Part shown: one piece after another, positions 10,091 through 21,780 of the stretch
How positions within the stretch are numbered: position 1 is the stretch's first letter
Layout of the letters: each line of letters opens with the position of its first letter
DNA from: Anas platyrhynchos
Taxonomy: Eukaryota; Chordata; Aves; Anseriformes; Anatidae
Length of the DNA: 64,000 nt
Reading direction: 5' to 3'
NCBI RefSeq assembly: GCF_047663525.1
Contig: NC_092604.1
Location: 10,713,501-10,777,500 of the forward strand
The notes under the pieces: model-generated
What the model was told of the DNA's origin: nothing
Databases searched by the model: none
What the model saw: only the letters and a program-made list of their open reading frames with translations
Position numbers and translations under genes: made by a program

Positions 10091-11929
10091 AGAGAGGACT
10101 CCAGGCAGCCTGCATCTCCCCTCCGAGGCATCTCGCTACGTTTCAGCTTGAGTCCTGCTGCCGTGGCTGCAATTTTCCAGCTCCTGCGTCTGCACTGACC
10201 CCTCTCCCGTGCCCCAGGGAGCAGGAACCCACACCAAACACATCGTTCAACCCTTTTGGGGGCATCCAAAGCCTTTTGCCACCCCCTCGTCCCCAACTTT
10301 GGCATCGTAAAGGTGAGCAAGGAGGAGCCACAAAACCTTGGGCCAGCACCAGGACGTGCCCAGAGTCGCTCCCTTGCTCCGGAGCATTTTGGGCGAGCGA
10401 AGCGGGGGACCCCAGGGGAATGCTGCTTGGCAGCTTGACCCTTTTCCAGCTCTCCTCCAGCCCCTGGTTTTGCTCTCCGGGCAGGTCCCAGCTCCCCAAC
10501 CCCATGGCTCAGTGCTGGGGGGGAAGAGCAGGGGAGGGGAGGGCTGTGCCGGGAAGGTCTCACAGCACTCGGGCGAGGGCTGGGTGCTCGCGGCCGGCCG
10601 GCGCCGCATTGCACGCATACCAGCAAACCTCAGCAGCCCCGGAAGGGGAACACAGCAGCAGCAGCAGCAGCCGGCGGCTGCTCCCAGGCTGGGCAGCGAG
10701 GAAGCCTTAACCCCTTCCCCACTACCAGCATGAGGCTCCTGGAGAGTTGGGAGGCAGCGGGAGAGAGGAATCCACCCGAAGGCCAAGCATCGCCGCGCCG
10801 CATCCCTCCCTCCCTGTAAAAAAATAATATCCATGCACTATCCTAAAACGTCCCTGGGAATGCGGCTCTGCTCTTCTCCTTCCCATGGTCCCGAAGGGGG
10901 AGGCAGGGGGCAATCTGGCCAAAAGCCATACGTGCTCCCAGCACAGCCCCAGGCACCACGGAGCCCTCCCCAGTGCCCGAGCACCCCTCTGCTTGGAGCC
11001 AACGACTGGGAAACTCACACCCTGCACGCTGGTCCCCATGGGGGACCCGAGGGATGGCCACAGCCTGGTGAGGTTTGTGCTGCACCCAGGGGAGCAGGCA
11101 CTTTGGGCACCTCCATCCCCAGCACCTAAAATGATGGCTAGCAAGGAGGGTTCCTCATCGATGCTGGTGGAGGAGGAATCCCTCGAGATGTGGTTTTGGT
11201 TAGTCGGGGTGAATCCTCCTGGGACTTAAAGGCAGAGCTGTGCTTGCACTAGGCAAGAGCCTGCCCCCATCCTTAGGTGCCCAGGGAAATCCCACCCAGC
11301 CTGGGTTTCTCTGGACCTCCACCCCCAAATGCACGTGGCTCTGCTCTCCTGCGCAAGGCGCAGCCACCGCCTGCGTCCCCAAGAGCCAGGGCAGGAGGAG
11401 GTGGCATGTCACCGGGGGCAGGCACCAGCACACCTTTCCCTGAAAAAACAGCAGCCGGGTGGTGCCCCAGCTCATGCGAATGAACCCAAAATGCCCCGAG
11501 CAGGGCTGGGCCACCCCGTTTGGAAACCAGCTCGGTCTGAGCTGTTTCCAGCCGCACTTGCATGAGCAAAAAAATAAATAAATAAATCACACTTATGGAT
11601 CCAACAAGACAGCAAAGACTTGCCCCATTTTTTTTTCTCCTTTTTGATTAAGTGGAGAAAAAAAAAAAAATTAAGAAAATGGACAAAGCCCTTCCTAGAA
11701 CGTGTAAAACCACTGAACCCCAGGGCTGAGCCCCTGGCTGCAGCAGGCAGAAGGAGCAGCAGCAGCTCTGGGGGCAGCGGGTCCAAGCCAGCCCCGCGGC
11801 TGCCCTCGGTCCGGTGCCGATATTCAGCCCTGCTCGGTTCTCGCCAGCGCCAGGAGGATCAGATCAGGCCCAACAGGATTAACCACATAACAGCGCCAGC
11901 GGAAAGCAGATTTGCCATTTAACAAGAAA
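10091..11929. other. Intergenic, no gene seen
   Basis: GC-rich with chance frames on both strands. It includes a CAG run at 10,648-10,670 and an (AAAT)n microsatellite at 11,568-11,587 followed by a T/A-rich stretch to 11,690. No transposon recognised. Confidence 0.5.
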
Positions 11930-12425
11930 GACACGCACACGCCCCAAAGCCCGCGTTAAAGGAACTGCCTCGGTGCGAAAGTGGCCTCCAAATTTAGGTT
12001 TTCTAAAATTAAGATTTCGTATTTTTATACGGATAGAATTAGACCCTCCATAACAAATTAATAATCAAAGGCCCACAGAAATGTTTCCATGAACTCTTTT
12101 TTTTTTTTTTTTTTTAATTCCGAAGGAAACCATTTGTTTAAAAGAAGCAAGTGTTCCCCTGCAGAGTCGGCACTCCAGTAATTGCAGCATGATGATAGAA
12201 AATGGGGCTGGATAGTAAAAATAACTTAAAACTATTCTAAACAACCATGAAGCTGAGTAATCTGTTTCAAAGTCCAAGTGGAGATATCCCAGTGACAGGG
12301 CGCGCAGAAAATGCTAAGGTGCATAGTTAGAAGGGGAGGGGAGAAACAAAAACAAACAGTAAAAATAGTACAAATTCCTTCGGATGCTATTTGGGACAAA
12401 AGATGAAAGCTGGGATTTTCATCTG
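11930..12425. promoter_or_regulatory. Large candidate conserved non-coding element with TCF/LEF site
   Basis: About 500 bp of AT-rich unique sequence containing ATCAAAG (12064-12070), which fits the TCF/LEF consensus, plus several AATTA/TAAT homeodomain cores and a T18 run at about 12,098-12,115. There is no coding frame. Three more TCF/LEF-like words follow at 12,559-12,587. Confidence 0.45.
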
Positions 12426-12558
12426 CTTCCCAACATCCCTCCTGCCCTGCAGCTCAGGGGCTTCGCGAGGGGTTCTTCCCATCAGAACCCCCAAACGCAG
12501 CGGTGCCACGGGTGCAAAATGAAGACTGAACACCAGAGCACGGCCTTCCTCTGAAAAT

Positions 12559-12587
12559 ATCAAAGAAAAATCAAAGATAAATCAAGG
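12559..12587 (+). promoter_or_regulatory. Triple TCF/LEF-like motif cluster
   Basis: ATCAAAG at 12559-12565 and 12570-12576 are exact core matches, and ATCAAGG at 12581-12587 is a near match. They are spaced 11 bp apart, one helical turn, so all would face the same side of the DNA. Confidence 0.4.
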
Positions 12588-13893
12588 CACCTTCTCCCCA
12601 GCTGGTATCAGCCAGCACAACCCCACAAAGAACAGGGGGAGGACGGGCCAAGCCCCGATGTCTCGGGCTGTTGTGCTCCGTCCTGCCTCATCCGCGCTGC
12701 TGTCACGTTACGAAATGTGTAAGTGGCTGTGTCGGCGGTGGCAAGGTGTCACCAGCATAAATACATCCGTATCTGCACAAAGGATCTGTCCCCAAGTCAG
12801 GATCTTCATTAAAAATGAGCGGGTAAGCATTTCCCTTCATTCTTTTGGTTCCTTTCCACCAAAACAAATCGTGGCGCTGCGGCAAGGTTGCAAGGACACC
12901 CAGCACCAGAGCAGGGCTCGGCGCTTGGACCAAACCAGCTGGGTTCACGCTGTGCTCCCAGCTCCCCCAGGCTGGTCGAGGTGAGGATTTAAAGTTGTGG
13001 CAGGGAGAACGATCAGCAGGAGCGATATTGATGGGTACGCCTCAAGCACAGCCCAGGGTGGCTGCGGCACGGCCACGGGGAGAGCACGGCGCAGGAACGG
13101 GCGTCCCACGCGGGTGCCCAGAGGTCATGGGAAGTGAGTGCCAAAGCCACAAGGAATAAAACCACCCTGGCTATCCAAGCACGGGGACGCAGGGCCGGCA
13201 CCTTGCTCAGGAGGCTTCTCAGAGGGCATTGCTGGAGGTGGCAGATCTCTGAGGGAAGGTCTCGGCACGCTGCCCATGCGCTCTCCCTCACCAACTCCCT
13301 ACCAAGCAGCCCTGGCTAGTCCTTGACACCCCACCGAGCCTAATTCAAAGCTACTTGAGGTAGATCTGGCACGCGTTGCCCGCACCAAGTTGACAGCAAG
13401 GCACTCAAAAGGCAACTGGAACTTGCTTCGAACAAGCAGGCAATGAACAGCAGCGTTTTGGGGAGCTGCTTCCAAATCAGCTCAGCCCCACGGGGTCCCC
13501 AAGATTCCCTGAGGGAATCCGCTGTGGCCGGGCTCCAGGGACAATTGCCCCGAAATTTCACAAGCAGGTGACAAAAGTGGGAACCCCAGAAGGAAGTGCC
13601 AAAGTGACAGCAATGCCCGTGGGAACAAGGGGCAGGGACAGCCCTCTCCGTGTGCCTGCTCGACAAAGGCACGTTGGAAACCTCAGGGCCGTTCTTTCTG
13701 CAGACACCCCTCTCTCTCCAAAAATCCCTGCAGCCTTCCCTCCCCTCTTCTTCAACATCCGACCACCTTAAATTCCGCCCCGTGCTGCTGCAGCAAGGGA
13801 CAGGCTCTTGCTTTCTGATTGCTGATGAGGAACCAACGTCCAAAAAATGAGCGTGGATCCAAGGCAGACGGAGCTTGCAGGGAGAGGCCGTCG

Positions 13894-13975
13894 CTTTTAT
13901 CAGGCCAACCAACAGAGCCGGAAAAACAACAGGCTGAATTTGGGGCACAACTGGCTTTCTTCAAGGTCTTTCTAC
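13894..13975 (+). mobile_element. Possible degenerate ancient amniote interspersed repeat
   Basis: TTTTATCAGGCCAACCAACA, then a GGAAAAACAACAGGCT stretch and CTTCAAGGTCT, resembles a repeat common in reptile and bird genomes that has TTTTATTGGACCAAC, GACAAGCT and CTTCTTCAGGTCT in the same order. The match is partial and from memory; a RepeatMasker run would settle it. Confidence 0.3.
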
Positions 13976-15311
13976 GTTGGATGCAGGACAAGCCTCTAGT
14001 TCAGACAGGGTGTTCCAGTTTTTTTTTTTTTCCTAGGCTGCACCCTGAGTTAAAAACACCACTGGCTGAAGAGCTGGAAAAAAAAAAATAAATAAATAAA
14101 ATGAGGAGTTCAAACAGGCAGGGAGCTGAGAGGGGGATTTCCAGAAAGGTGGGGAAGAAACCATCAAAGCAAGATTTCCAAAGAGCTCGGTGCGTGGGGT
14201 GCTCTTTGGGCAGGGAAAGTTTTCCAAGATCTGACTCCAGCACAACTTCAAGACGTCGACGCGCGGAGCTGCCGCGGTCCCCTCTCCTCCGACAGAGGTG
14301 CGGGCGGACAGCTGGGGCTAGGAACAAAGCAGGAGGGAAGATCTGAACCTCCTGTCCCTGTCATACAACACTCTCATCGGAAAGAAGCCATGAAGCAGAA
14401 CTATTTGAACTCTCCTTTTCAGAAGAGAGAGGCATGAAAGGGAGGCGGTGCGCGGAGAGCCAAGCCTCACACCTTCATCACCACGATTTGATCGTCCACC
14501 AACCAGCAGCCAGGCAGAAAGGCTTTGGGATTTATCCCAGGTCACTGCTGGAGTGGGGAAACATCTTCCACGTCAGACGTTACCGCATCAGGGGTCAGGA
14601 ACCCGCTGGGTTTGATGCCTGGTGGAGAGAAGAAGGTCCCCTCGTCTGCCAGCAGAGGATGGGTTGCTCCCTAATGGCAATCACCGGGTAGATTCACCCA
14701 GCCTCACCCAGGAGATTGCTCCCTCTCACACCTGAACGTCTCAGCCTGTCATTAAATTCCCAGGTCTCACCATTTCCCACGTGCTTGCCCTCTAACCACC
14801 CCGAGAAGCGAGGCAGCACTCCCCCATCCTTCACAGCCAGATGACCGGAGACAAATCCCCCGTGTCCCTCTGCTTCCTCAGAGCACCAGGGCTGGCGATC
14901 CCGTGGTGCTCAGGCACCCGAACCTTGCTCTGAGGGGGTAAGGAACCAACCCTAAAATCCCAGAACCCTGGAGCCCTGCCTGCTGCCCCCCTTACAACAT
15001 CCTAAAGAGCCGAGATCGCTCTCCTAGGCTTCATCCCCTGCTCTGGGTTGTCTCAGAGGAGCAGCTCGTGAACAAAACCCTGCCTTTGCTGCTGCTGGCG
15101 CTTCCTCCACCAGTCGCTTTGAGGATTAGGGCCAGAGCCTTCCGTTGGCTTCAGGAGCTGATGGGGAGCCAGTGGAGCAGCTTGGGCTCCCGGTGGCCTG
15201 GCCCTTCGGGCAGCTGGGTGGTTGTGCCCTGCACCAGCCGGTCCCACCACCGCAACGCTTCTGCTCAGCTTTGGCTACAAGGCAGCAGGAGAGGAGGAGA
15301 AGGCAGCGTTT

Positions 15312-15376
15312 CTGGAAATGGTTACTGGAAATGGTTACTGGAAATGGTTACTGGAAATGGTTACTGGAAATGGTTA
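15312..15376 (+). repeat. 13-bp tandem repeat, five perfect copies
   Basis: CTGGAAATGGTTA is repeated five times head to tail without a mismatch over 65 bp. In frame it would read as repeats of Trp-Lys-Trp-Leu and similar, but the unit is not a multiple of 3 and nothing suggests coding. Perfect identity implies recent expansion and probable length polymorphism. Confidence 0.95.
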
Positions 15377-16174
15377 TTGCCTTATCTGCAGAAGGCAGGG
15401 TGTCACCGCTGGCTTCTCCAGCCTGTCCCCAGCAAGACCCAGCTGCTCGTACCCACGTCCCACGGCAGCAGCACCTCCAGTGGCGGTGCCGGATGGGAAC
15501 GAGCACCCCATGGCATCTCCCCCTCCTCGCCCCCCATCCCCAGGCTGCCCGATTTGGGGACGACGGGCAGCAGCGAGAGCGAGGTGTCCCGGGGGTAAGG
15601 AGGTGGGAGGAAGGCTGGGAGCACGAACAGCCCCAATGGGAGCCCGGAGTGGGAACGTGCAGGCACGTTTTGAGTTTCTCTCTGGGTTTTTCACCGGACC
15701 AGTTCCACGCCCACAGTCTTAGGCTCTGCACACCCACAAACACGTGCACAAAGGGACCATCTCTGCTCCGATCAGTGCGGTTTCAGCACGGATTACTGCC
15801 TGCGGAGTCCTGCACACAGAGCTCAGACAAAAGCTCCAGCCCCCTGACCACATCCCCTCCCTGGCTCTCCCAGCTGGGAGCCGTGGATCGGCACAGCGGG
15901 ATTGCACCCGCACCCAAAACCCGCACCCTTTGCCCAAATTCCCCCAGCCCCTTTGCAGGCTGCCAACTGAAAGGACGCTACGGGAGGAGGCACACAGACC
16001 ACGAGAAGCTGCAGCTCCTCTCCCCACTCAGGCTGAATCCCCAAACGAGGGAGGAGATCCACGCATGACAAACTTGCTTCCAAAGCATCTCCCTGCGCCA
16101 GGGCACAGGGGCAGCGAGGCGCTCGGTGCCGCCAAGTGACATGCATCGAGGGAACATGTAGCACAGCCACAGCC

Positions 16175-16395
16175 ACTCTATTAATTTAAGTTAATTTCCT
16201 GCAGTTCTGTCTTAGTTTTTCCAGCAGATTCAGGACTTAAAGGTTAAAGCGTAACCTTGTCTCAGTAGCTTGCTATTCGCTCCATGCAAATGTCTACCTA
16301 CAGCCTGGTAATTACATGCATTTCCAAAGAGCCAATCCGCCGTCAGCCTGACAGATACTGATCTTCCCGTTTTATTTTTAGCTCTGTGCTTCCCC
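16175..16395. promoter_or_regulatory. Candidate element with octamer and homeodomain sites
   Basis: About 220 bp AT-rich unique sequence with an exact octamer ATGCAAAT (16284-16291) and TAATTA (16309-16314) 17 bp downstream, followed by a CCAAT word. POU plus homeodomain composition is typical of neural or mesodermal enhancers; function is inferred. Confidence 0.45.
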
Positions 16396-18399
16396 CTCTA
16401 GATGCAAAAAAAAATTCTGTTTGTTCCATCTTTGCTGCAGCCTCTTTTTTCCCCGGCTCACCAGCGAGCTCCTGCCTCCGCCGGGCTGGAGCCAGCAGCG
16501 GCACGGGGCAGTGGGGGGCACCCGGTGGGACACCTCCACGGGTCTCAAAGCCGGGTAAAAGCGGGTGGTGGTCGGCTCCTTTTGGGCCACCGAGGGAATT
16601 TGTCTCCTCTGGCAGAGGGGAGCATTTAAATGGGAAACTCGAGCGAGGCAGAAGGAGCTGCAGCCCCCTCGGTGCGCACGCGTGCCTGTGCCATGCAGGG
16701 GAGCTGGGCGCTTTCTCTTTGGGACACCACCAGCACGCACACACACAGGCAGCCAGGTCCCAGCAGGGAGAAAAAGGGCCAAATCTGGCAAAATGCAGCC
16801 ACGTGCTCCTGGCTCTGCGAGCCCAGGATCTTTTTGCCTCGTGGGGCCACCCAGAGAGAGGAGGCGATGCTGGGAGTGGGGGCAGTGGAGGCAGGTCAGG
16901 CACACATAGGCAAGGCTCAGTTGACGCTTCCAGCCCTTAAAATGGGCACACGTGAGGCTAAATGTGCGCGGTGCTGCTGAAGCCAACACGCTGCCCACCT
17001 CCATGAGCTGCCCTGGTGGCTGTGGGGAAGAGGCGAGGAGCGCAAGCCGCTAGAAATGTGAATCCTGCAGGAGTTCGGCCCAATCTGGCCGCCCACCGCC
17101 AGAGAGAAGCCCAAAAAGCTGCCTGTAAATCATGAGACTCGGAAGAAATGGGGTCAGGTTCTTCTTATTCGCCTTTCCTTCTGGAAAGTCTTGGAGCGGG
17201 GATGGGTTGGGCTTTGAGGGGTGAGGTCTGCACGCCTCCCTCTCTCTCCCAAATGCATATTTTGCATTTAAACCAGAACAGGCTCGCACAAACTTTAGTT
17301 ACACGATGGAGAAAAAAAAAAAAGACACCGAGCCTCACAAGCAGTGTGGTGGGAAAGGGCTGGCTGTCGGCACCATGGCACAGAGGCCAAGCTCACCATG
17401 GGCAGCGCTGGCACATGCGGCACAACTCTGGGATGTTAAGGGGGTAGGAGAGAGCAGGGCACAGAAAGGACACCTGGATGCAGGGAAGCCAGGTAAGAAA
17501 ATGCTTGACATAAACAGCTGAAGAGGAAGGAAAAAAGAGGAGCAGGGATGGGGTGAAGCAGAAGGAAGGTCTGGGAGAGGTGTCAAACCCCTTCCAGACT
17601 CCAGTAAGAGCAGACAGAGCTGGGGCTGATGCCTCTTTCCAACACCACCAACACCTCCCTGGTGCTCAGCCCTGCACCGGTGGCAGCCCCCACCATGCTG
17701 GCAGTCATAATTACATCTCGTTCCTGCAAGGAAAGGATTGCTTATCTCGTTACGCCTGCAAGGATCCTCCTGGTCAGAACGGCACAAAAATCCAGGAGTT
17801 ATCCCCGCACGGTATTACATTCCCAGGGCAGTCTCCTCTGAGATCCTGCACAAATAAAGCACGTGGCGCTGGAAGATGCCTGTCCGGTGGCCTTCAAACA
17901 TTTCCAACAGGTGGCTTTAGGCAGCTGGTGGGAACAATGCCTTTACAGAGCTCCACGGCCCCAGCTTTCCCCTCCCATACCCATAACCTACAGGCCAGGC
18001 TGACCCACCCTCGGGGAGCAGGAGCCAGCCCCCAGCTGCAGGAGACCGCAGGAAGGCAGAGCGGAGCGCACGGAGCAGGACGCGCCCGTCCCCACGGCAG
18101 AAGAGCCCAGGAACAGAAATTCAGCTATTTACTTAACAGCCCACGAGCTCAGATCCCAAATCCCCATCCTTCTGCACAGAAATGGATAAATGAAGAAGCT
18201 TCAGGTTGAGGAGGGGGTTAGGGAACTCCTGGGGAGCTCTGCCACCCGCAGCACCTCTCCAAGCCCCACGCGGACACGCACCGTGGCCGTGCCCCACACA
18301 AACCGATTCCTCCAATGCCAACGAGTTCAGCCAAAGGAATTCCAGGGCAAGCAACGAGAAAAGGCTGGTGCATAGCTACCCCTTCACCACGCTCCTGCG
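16396..18399. other. Intergenic, no gene seen
   Basis: GC-rich, without recognised exons. A POU-like inverted word ATGCATATTTTGCAT lies at 17,253-17,267 within a short AT-rich patch (17,245-17,310). Confidence 0.5.
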
Positions 18400-18580
18400 A
18401 AACATCTTTAAATCTGAGAGCTTTGCATAATCGTGTTTTAAACAATTCAAACCTGGCACTGCCAGCGCTTCGTTTGCGAGTCGCTTTCTTGCTGCTGGCT
18501 CATTTGTTTTTTTAACCGCTATTCAGCCTCCATCCTCCTTTGTGCAATTCAATCACGTCGCTCCCACCTTAGCTTGAAAT
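18400..18580. promoter_or_regulatory. Candidate AT-rich non-coding element
   Basis: About 180 bp of unique AT-rich sequence with TTTGCATAATC, TTTAAACAATTCAAA and ATTTGTTTTTTTAAC words (POU, SOX and forkhead-like). No coding frame or repeat identity. Confidence 0.35.
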
Positions 18581-19734
18581 TTGAAAGGCTGGGCACCCCC
18601 AAGCCTTTTTCCTTGTGTTTGCACCCTGATTTTACAAAGAACAGGGAGAGCCCCTGCCACTCGCCACCTAACCGAGGCCAGCACCCTGGGCTTTGGTTGT
18701 TCACCACATCCTGGACACCCCCTGCAAAGCAGCCGGCAGAATCCGGGGCCTTAACTCTTTGAACCTCTCCTCCCACGCTCACCCCTCAGGCTCTGTGTCA
18801 TCACGGTGCCTTTCTCCAAATCCCTTCCCAGTGGGTTTCCACCTGAATGTCATTGCAGCACCCAGGCTTGGGCACCGGGAAACAGCGCTGCGAGCGCAGG
18901 CAGCGGAGGAAGAAGGAGAGAAGTGTCTCCAGGGCTGTCTGACACGCGGCCTCAGCATCTGTTGCCCCAAAAATATCAAAAGGCAGAGCTTGCTTTTACA
19001 CAAGACACGCACAACAGAGGGTTTGAGCTTCTCTGCGGCCATAGCTGGCTTCAGAGCTGGATCCCCACCAGCGCCGTTTTGACCAGTGCTTACGCCGTGC
19101 TCTCCAGCCACGTGCTGCAATTTATCCTAAGTCTTCTGGCTCCTCAGCCAGGTGCTCCCTGTCCCTCAGCCTCCTCCTGCTCACCTGCAGCTTTCACCTC
19201 CAGCACCTCGCTCAACGTTTTGGCATTGAAATCGCAGCGAGATGTCTGGAGGCACCGGGTAAATCTTGCTGTTGGAGCATCACATCCATGGAGTTCCCTT
19301 GGGCTGCCGAGACCCACAAAAAAGCCCTCGTGCTTGCCATGCTGTGCTCTCCCAGCAGCCCTGGAGCACGGTTTGGGGCACCATGGAAATGGATGTTTAA
19401 CTTTGGGTGCATTGCCAGGAGCCATTTGAGCACCTCGTCTCCTCCGTGCCTGCTCTGCTCCTTCACAAGAGACTCCCACCAAGAGGACACATGGAAATCA
19501 CCCAGACCAACCCCTTTTTCTCCCTCCATCTCCCCTTGCCCCGTGCTTTCCTCTCGCAGCCACAACCTGGGCAAGGTGCACGTGGCAGCCCCGCAGCAGG
19601 GACATCCCCAAGCTGTGTCCGGGGAGCCGAGGGGATTTCCCCCCCATGATTTCACCAGCCCTGGCTTTGTTCCACCGTTCCTCTCAGCCTGCCTCCTCCC
19701 TCATGGGCTGCTCTTCTATTTTGGAGCCCCTGAT
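18581..19734. other. Intergenic, no gene seen
   Basis: GC-rich stretch between two AT-rich islands. Overlapping chance frames only; no recognised protein, repeat or RNA. Confidence 0.5.
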
Positions 19735-20170
19735 TGTATCTGACAAGGTCTCCTAATTGTCTCCACTGATTTTACCAGAGACTGATTTTAAAAGCAGCTC
19801 AGTAACTTCGTCACTTCGGTATCGTCGCTGAATTCAGCTCCCTCATTTATTAATGGGTCTACTTCTGCTCTTTCTCCCCTGATATGTTTGCAAAATCTCT
19901 TTTTATATCTCTTAACCCCTTTGGCTAACATTAACAAGCAAAAACTCAGTAATATTTGATATTATATGTGTATAAATAAAAGCGGGAAAAGATCTTACTC
20001 ACTCCTGTTATAGCAGCTAAAGCGGGCCTAGGGCTCTGGAATAGCGGTTTTACTGCACACTTTAAATATCTCCATTACTTTATTAATGTGCAGAACGTTG
20101 CAATTTTATCGGATAGTTTGGTTATTTACCTTATAAAGCAACACGGGCATCACAAACCACAAAAAGAGGG
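19735..20170. promoter_or_regulatory. Large candidate conserved non-coding element
   Basis: About 435 bp, the longest nearly uninterrupted AT-rich unique block in the left half. It contains TTATTAATGG, CTAACATTAACAAG, TAATATTTGATATTATA, TTTAAATATC and TTTATTAATGTGC words. Homeodomain and forkhead cores recur about every 50 bp. There is no ORF, poly(A) tail or transposon end. Probably a distal enhancer. Confidence 0.45.
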
Positions 20171-21699
20171 TATTTAGCACCTCCTCCTTAAGTCTGCCTC
20201 GCTACAAACCGAGTCCAGGCAAGGCTGCAAAACCCAAATCCCACGTGCCATAAATGACCTGCCTTTCTCTTCCAGGAGGTGGAGAGGAAGGGGAAGAGGG
20301 GAGAACGGCACTTATCCTGGCAGTGATGCCATTGCAAATTTTTGCTCACCAGGAATTCGTAAGGGCAGTTTGCAAAGAGCAACCTGAGCCTTCTTGGATG
20401 GCCACGACAACCACCGCCAAGTGCGAAGCGCCTCTCATCTGCCAGAAGGAGATCCTGGGGTACCAGCTTCAACAGCCTGCACCAGCACTGGCACGAGAGA
20501 TTGAAACAAAAACAATCCAAAACCCAACACAGGAGCAGTTTCCAAGAAAGAATTTTCCATCTTCTACACCTTTGTTGACTTCCCATCCATGGTTCAAGCG
20601 ATGCGCTAAACTGTGCGCAAAACTGGAATAGTCGGACCCACGTAGCACAGTGCCCAAAAAACACTTCCAAAAGTCCTAGAAAGACTTTTGAAAGGACTAA
20701 AATAAACTGGATAAGCCAAGTCAACCCTGCTGAAAGAAGCCAGCCTCCCAGCTGCAGGCTGGACTTTTATTTATCATCCTTTAAATCGCTGCCTCCAAGA
20801 CTCCCCCAACCTGGGCACCCGGAGACCTGCTGCAGCTCCCTGCAGGCAGAAGCTGACCAGAGAAACTCAGGTGATCACTGGAAAGAGCTGCTGGAGGCTC
20901 CCGTCCAAGTTCTCAGCTTTGCAGCTCCCTTGGGAACCTCAGACTGGGGTGCAGAGGCAAGTGAGACCAGCTTAGGGAGTGCCTTTTGGAGCTGTGGGAC
21001 GTCTGCGCTGGATGCCCCAAGCAGACACTCACAGCACTCACCTTTCTGATGTAAAGCTGGGGTAGAACCACTGACACCAAAGAAAGAGGAAAAATGAAAA
21101 AGGGAGAAACCAAAAATAGGCACAAGGGTCTCAGCATCTCTCTGTTTCCCCCAGACCAACCCGTGCTGGGCCAAAGAGACAGGAGCGTGGCTGGCACAAG
21201 GTGGGACAAAGCCCCGGGGGCCGAGGTGCAACAGGAGGATGAGCAGGGGGAGGAAGGATGCTCGGACCCCACCTCTGCCAGGCACACCACGGGTGGGCAG
21301 GAAAGGAGCCGGGAGGCACAGCTACGGGATGAAACCCCCAGGTCACCCCCCCAGCAGGGGGGAGGTGACAAGGACAAGCATCACCCCTATAACACATCCC
21401 AGCCTCTTTTCTGGGGGGCGCAGAAACTGCAGCAGCCCGGATCCCTCCCCTTCCCCGTCATCCTCAGCCAAGCTCCCTTTTTTTTTTTAAAGCATAAAAC
21501 TTCCCCCACCACCCACCTATTTTTAAACCCAGCCAAGGCCAAGCAGGGACCGGGATCCTCTTTTTTCCCCCCGGGGGCTGTGGCTGCAGGCGAGGCGGGG
21601 AGGCAGGAGCACCCGCGGCCACCACCCCGCAGCCGCGAGCGGGGCTCCGTTGGAGCAGAGCGAGGGCAGGAGAGCAGGCTCCCCTTGCAAAGTCTGTCC
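20171..21699. other. Intergenic, with an unassigned frame
   Basis: A plus-strand open frame of 125 codons at 20,254-20,631 has less extreme composition than its neighbours but matches nothing I recognise, and the minus strand is open over the same stretch. An inverted repeat CAAAAGTC/GACTTTTG (20668-20675 and 20683-20690, 7-nt loop) lies just after it. Confidence 0.4.
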
Positions 21700-21780
21700 T
21701 GTGCTGTCTAATAACACAAGGTGTCATTGTATACCCAAATCAGTGCCTGGAGCTTTATTTATAACAACTGAAACACAAAA
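21700..21780. promoter_or_regulatory. Candidate short non-coding element
   Basis: A short AT-rich island inside GC-rich DNA, with TCTAATAACACAAGGTG and GAGCTTTATTTATAACAAC. Composition and motif based only. Confidence 0.25.

Larger units (their letters stand above)
12588..16174. other. Intergenic, no gene seen
   Basis: Mixed GC-rich sequence with chance frames. Separately listed items are a possible ancient repeat (13,894-13,975) and a 13-bp tandem array (15,312-15,376). No exon with credible splice sites and a recognised protein was found. Confidence 0.5.

Noticed and set aside
15312..15376. Short regular repeats considered as a CRISPR-like array
   Set aside because: The units are contiguous 13-mers without spacers in a vertebrate genome; it is a minisatellite.
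20188..20724. Open frames on both strands (125 and 178 codons)
   Set aside because: Neither resembles a known protein, and mutual overlap argues for chance; the region is described as unassigned.
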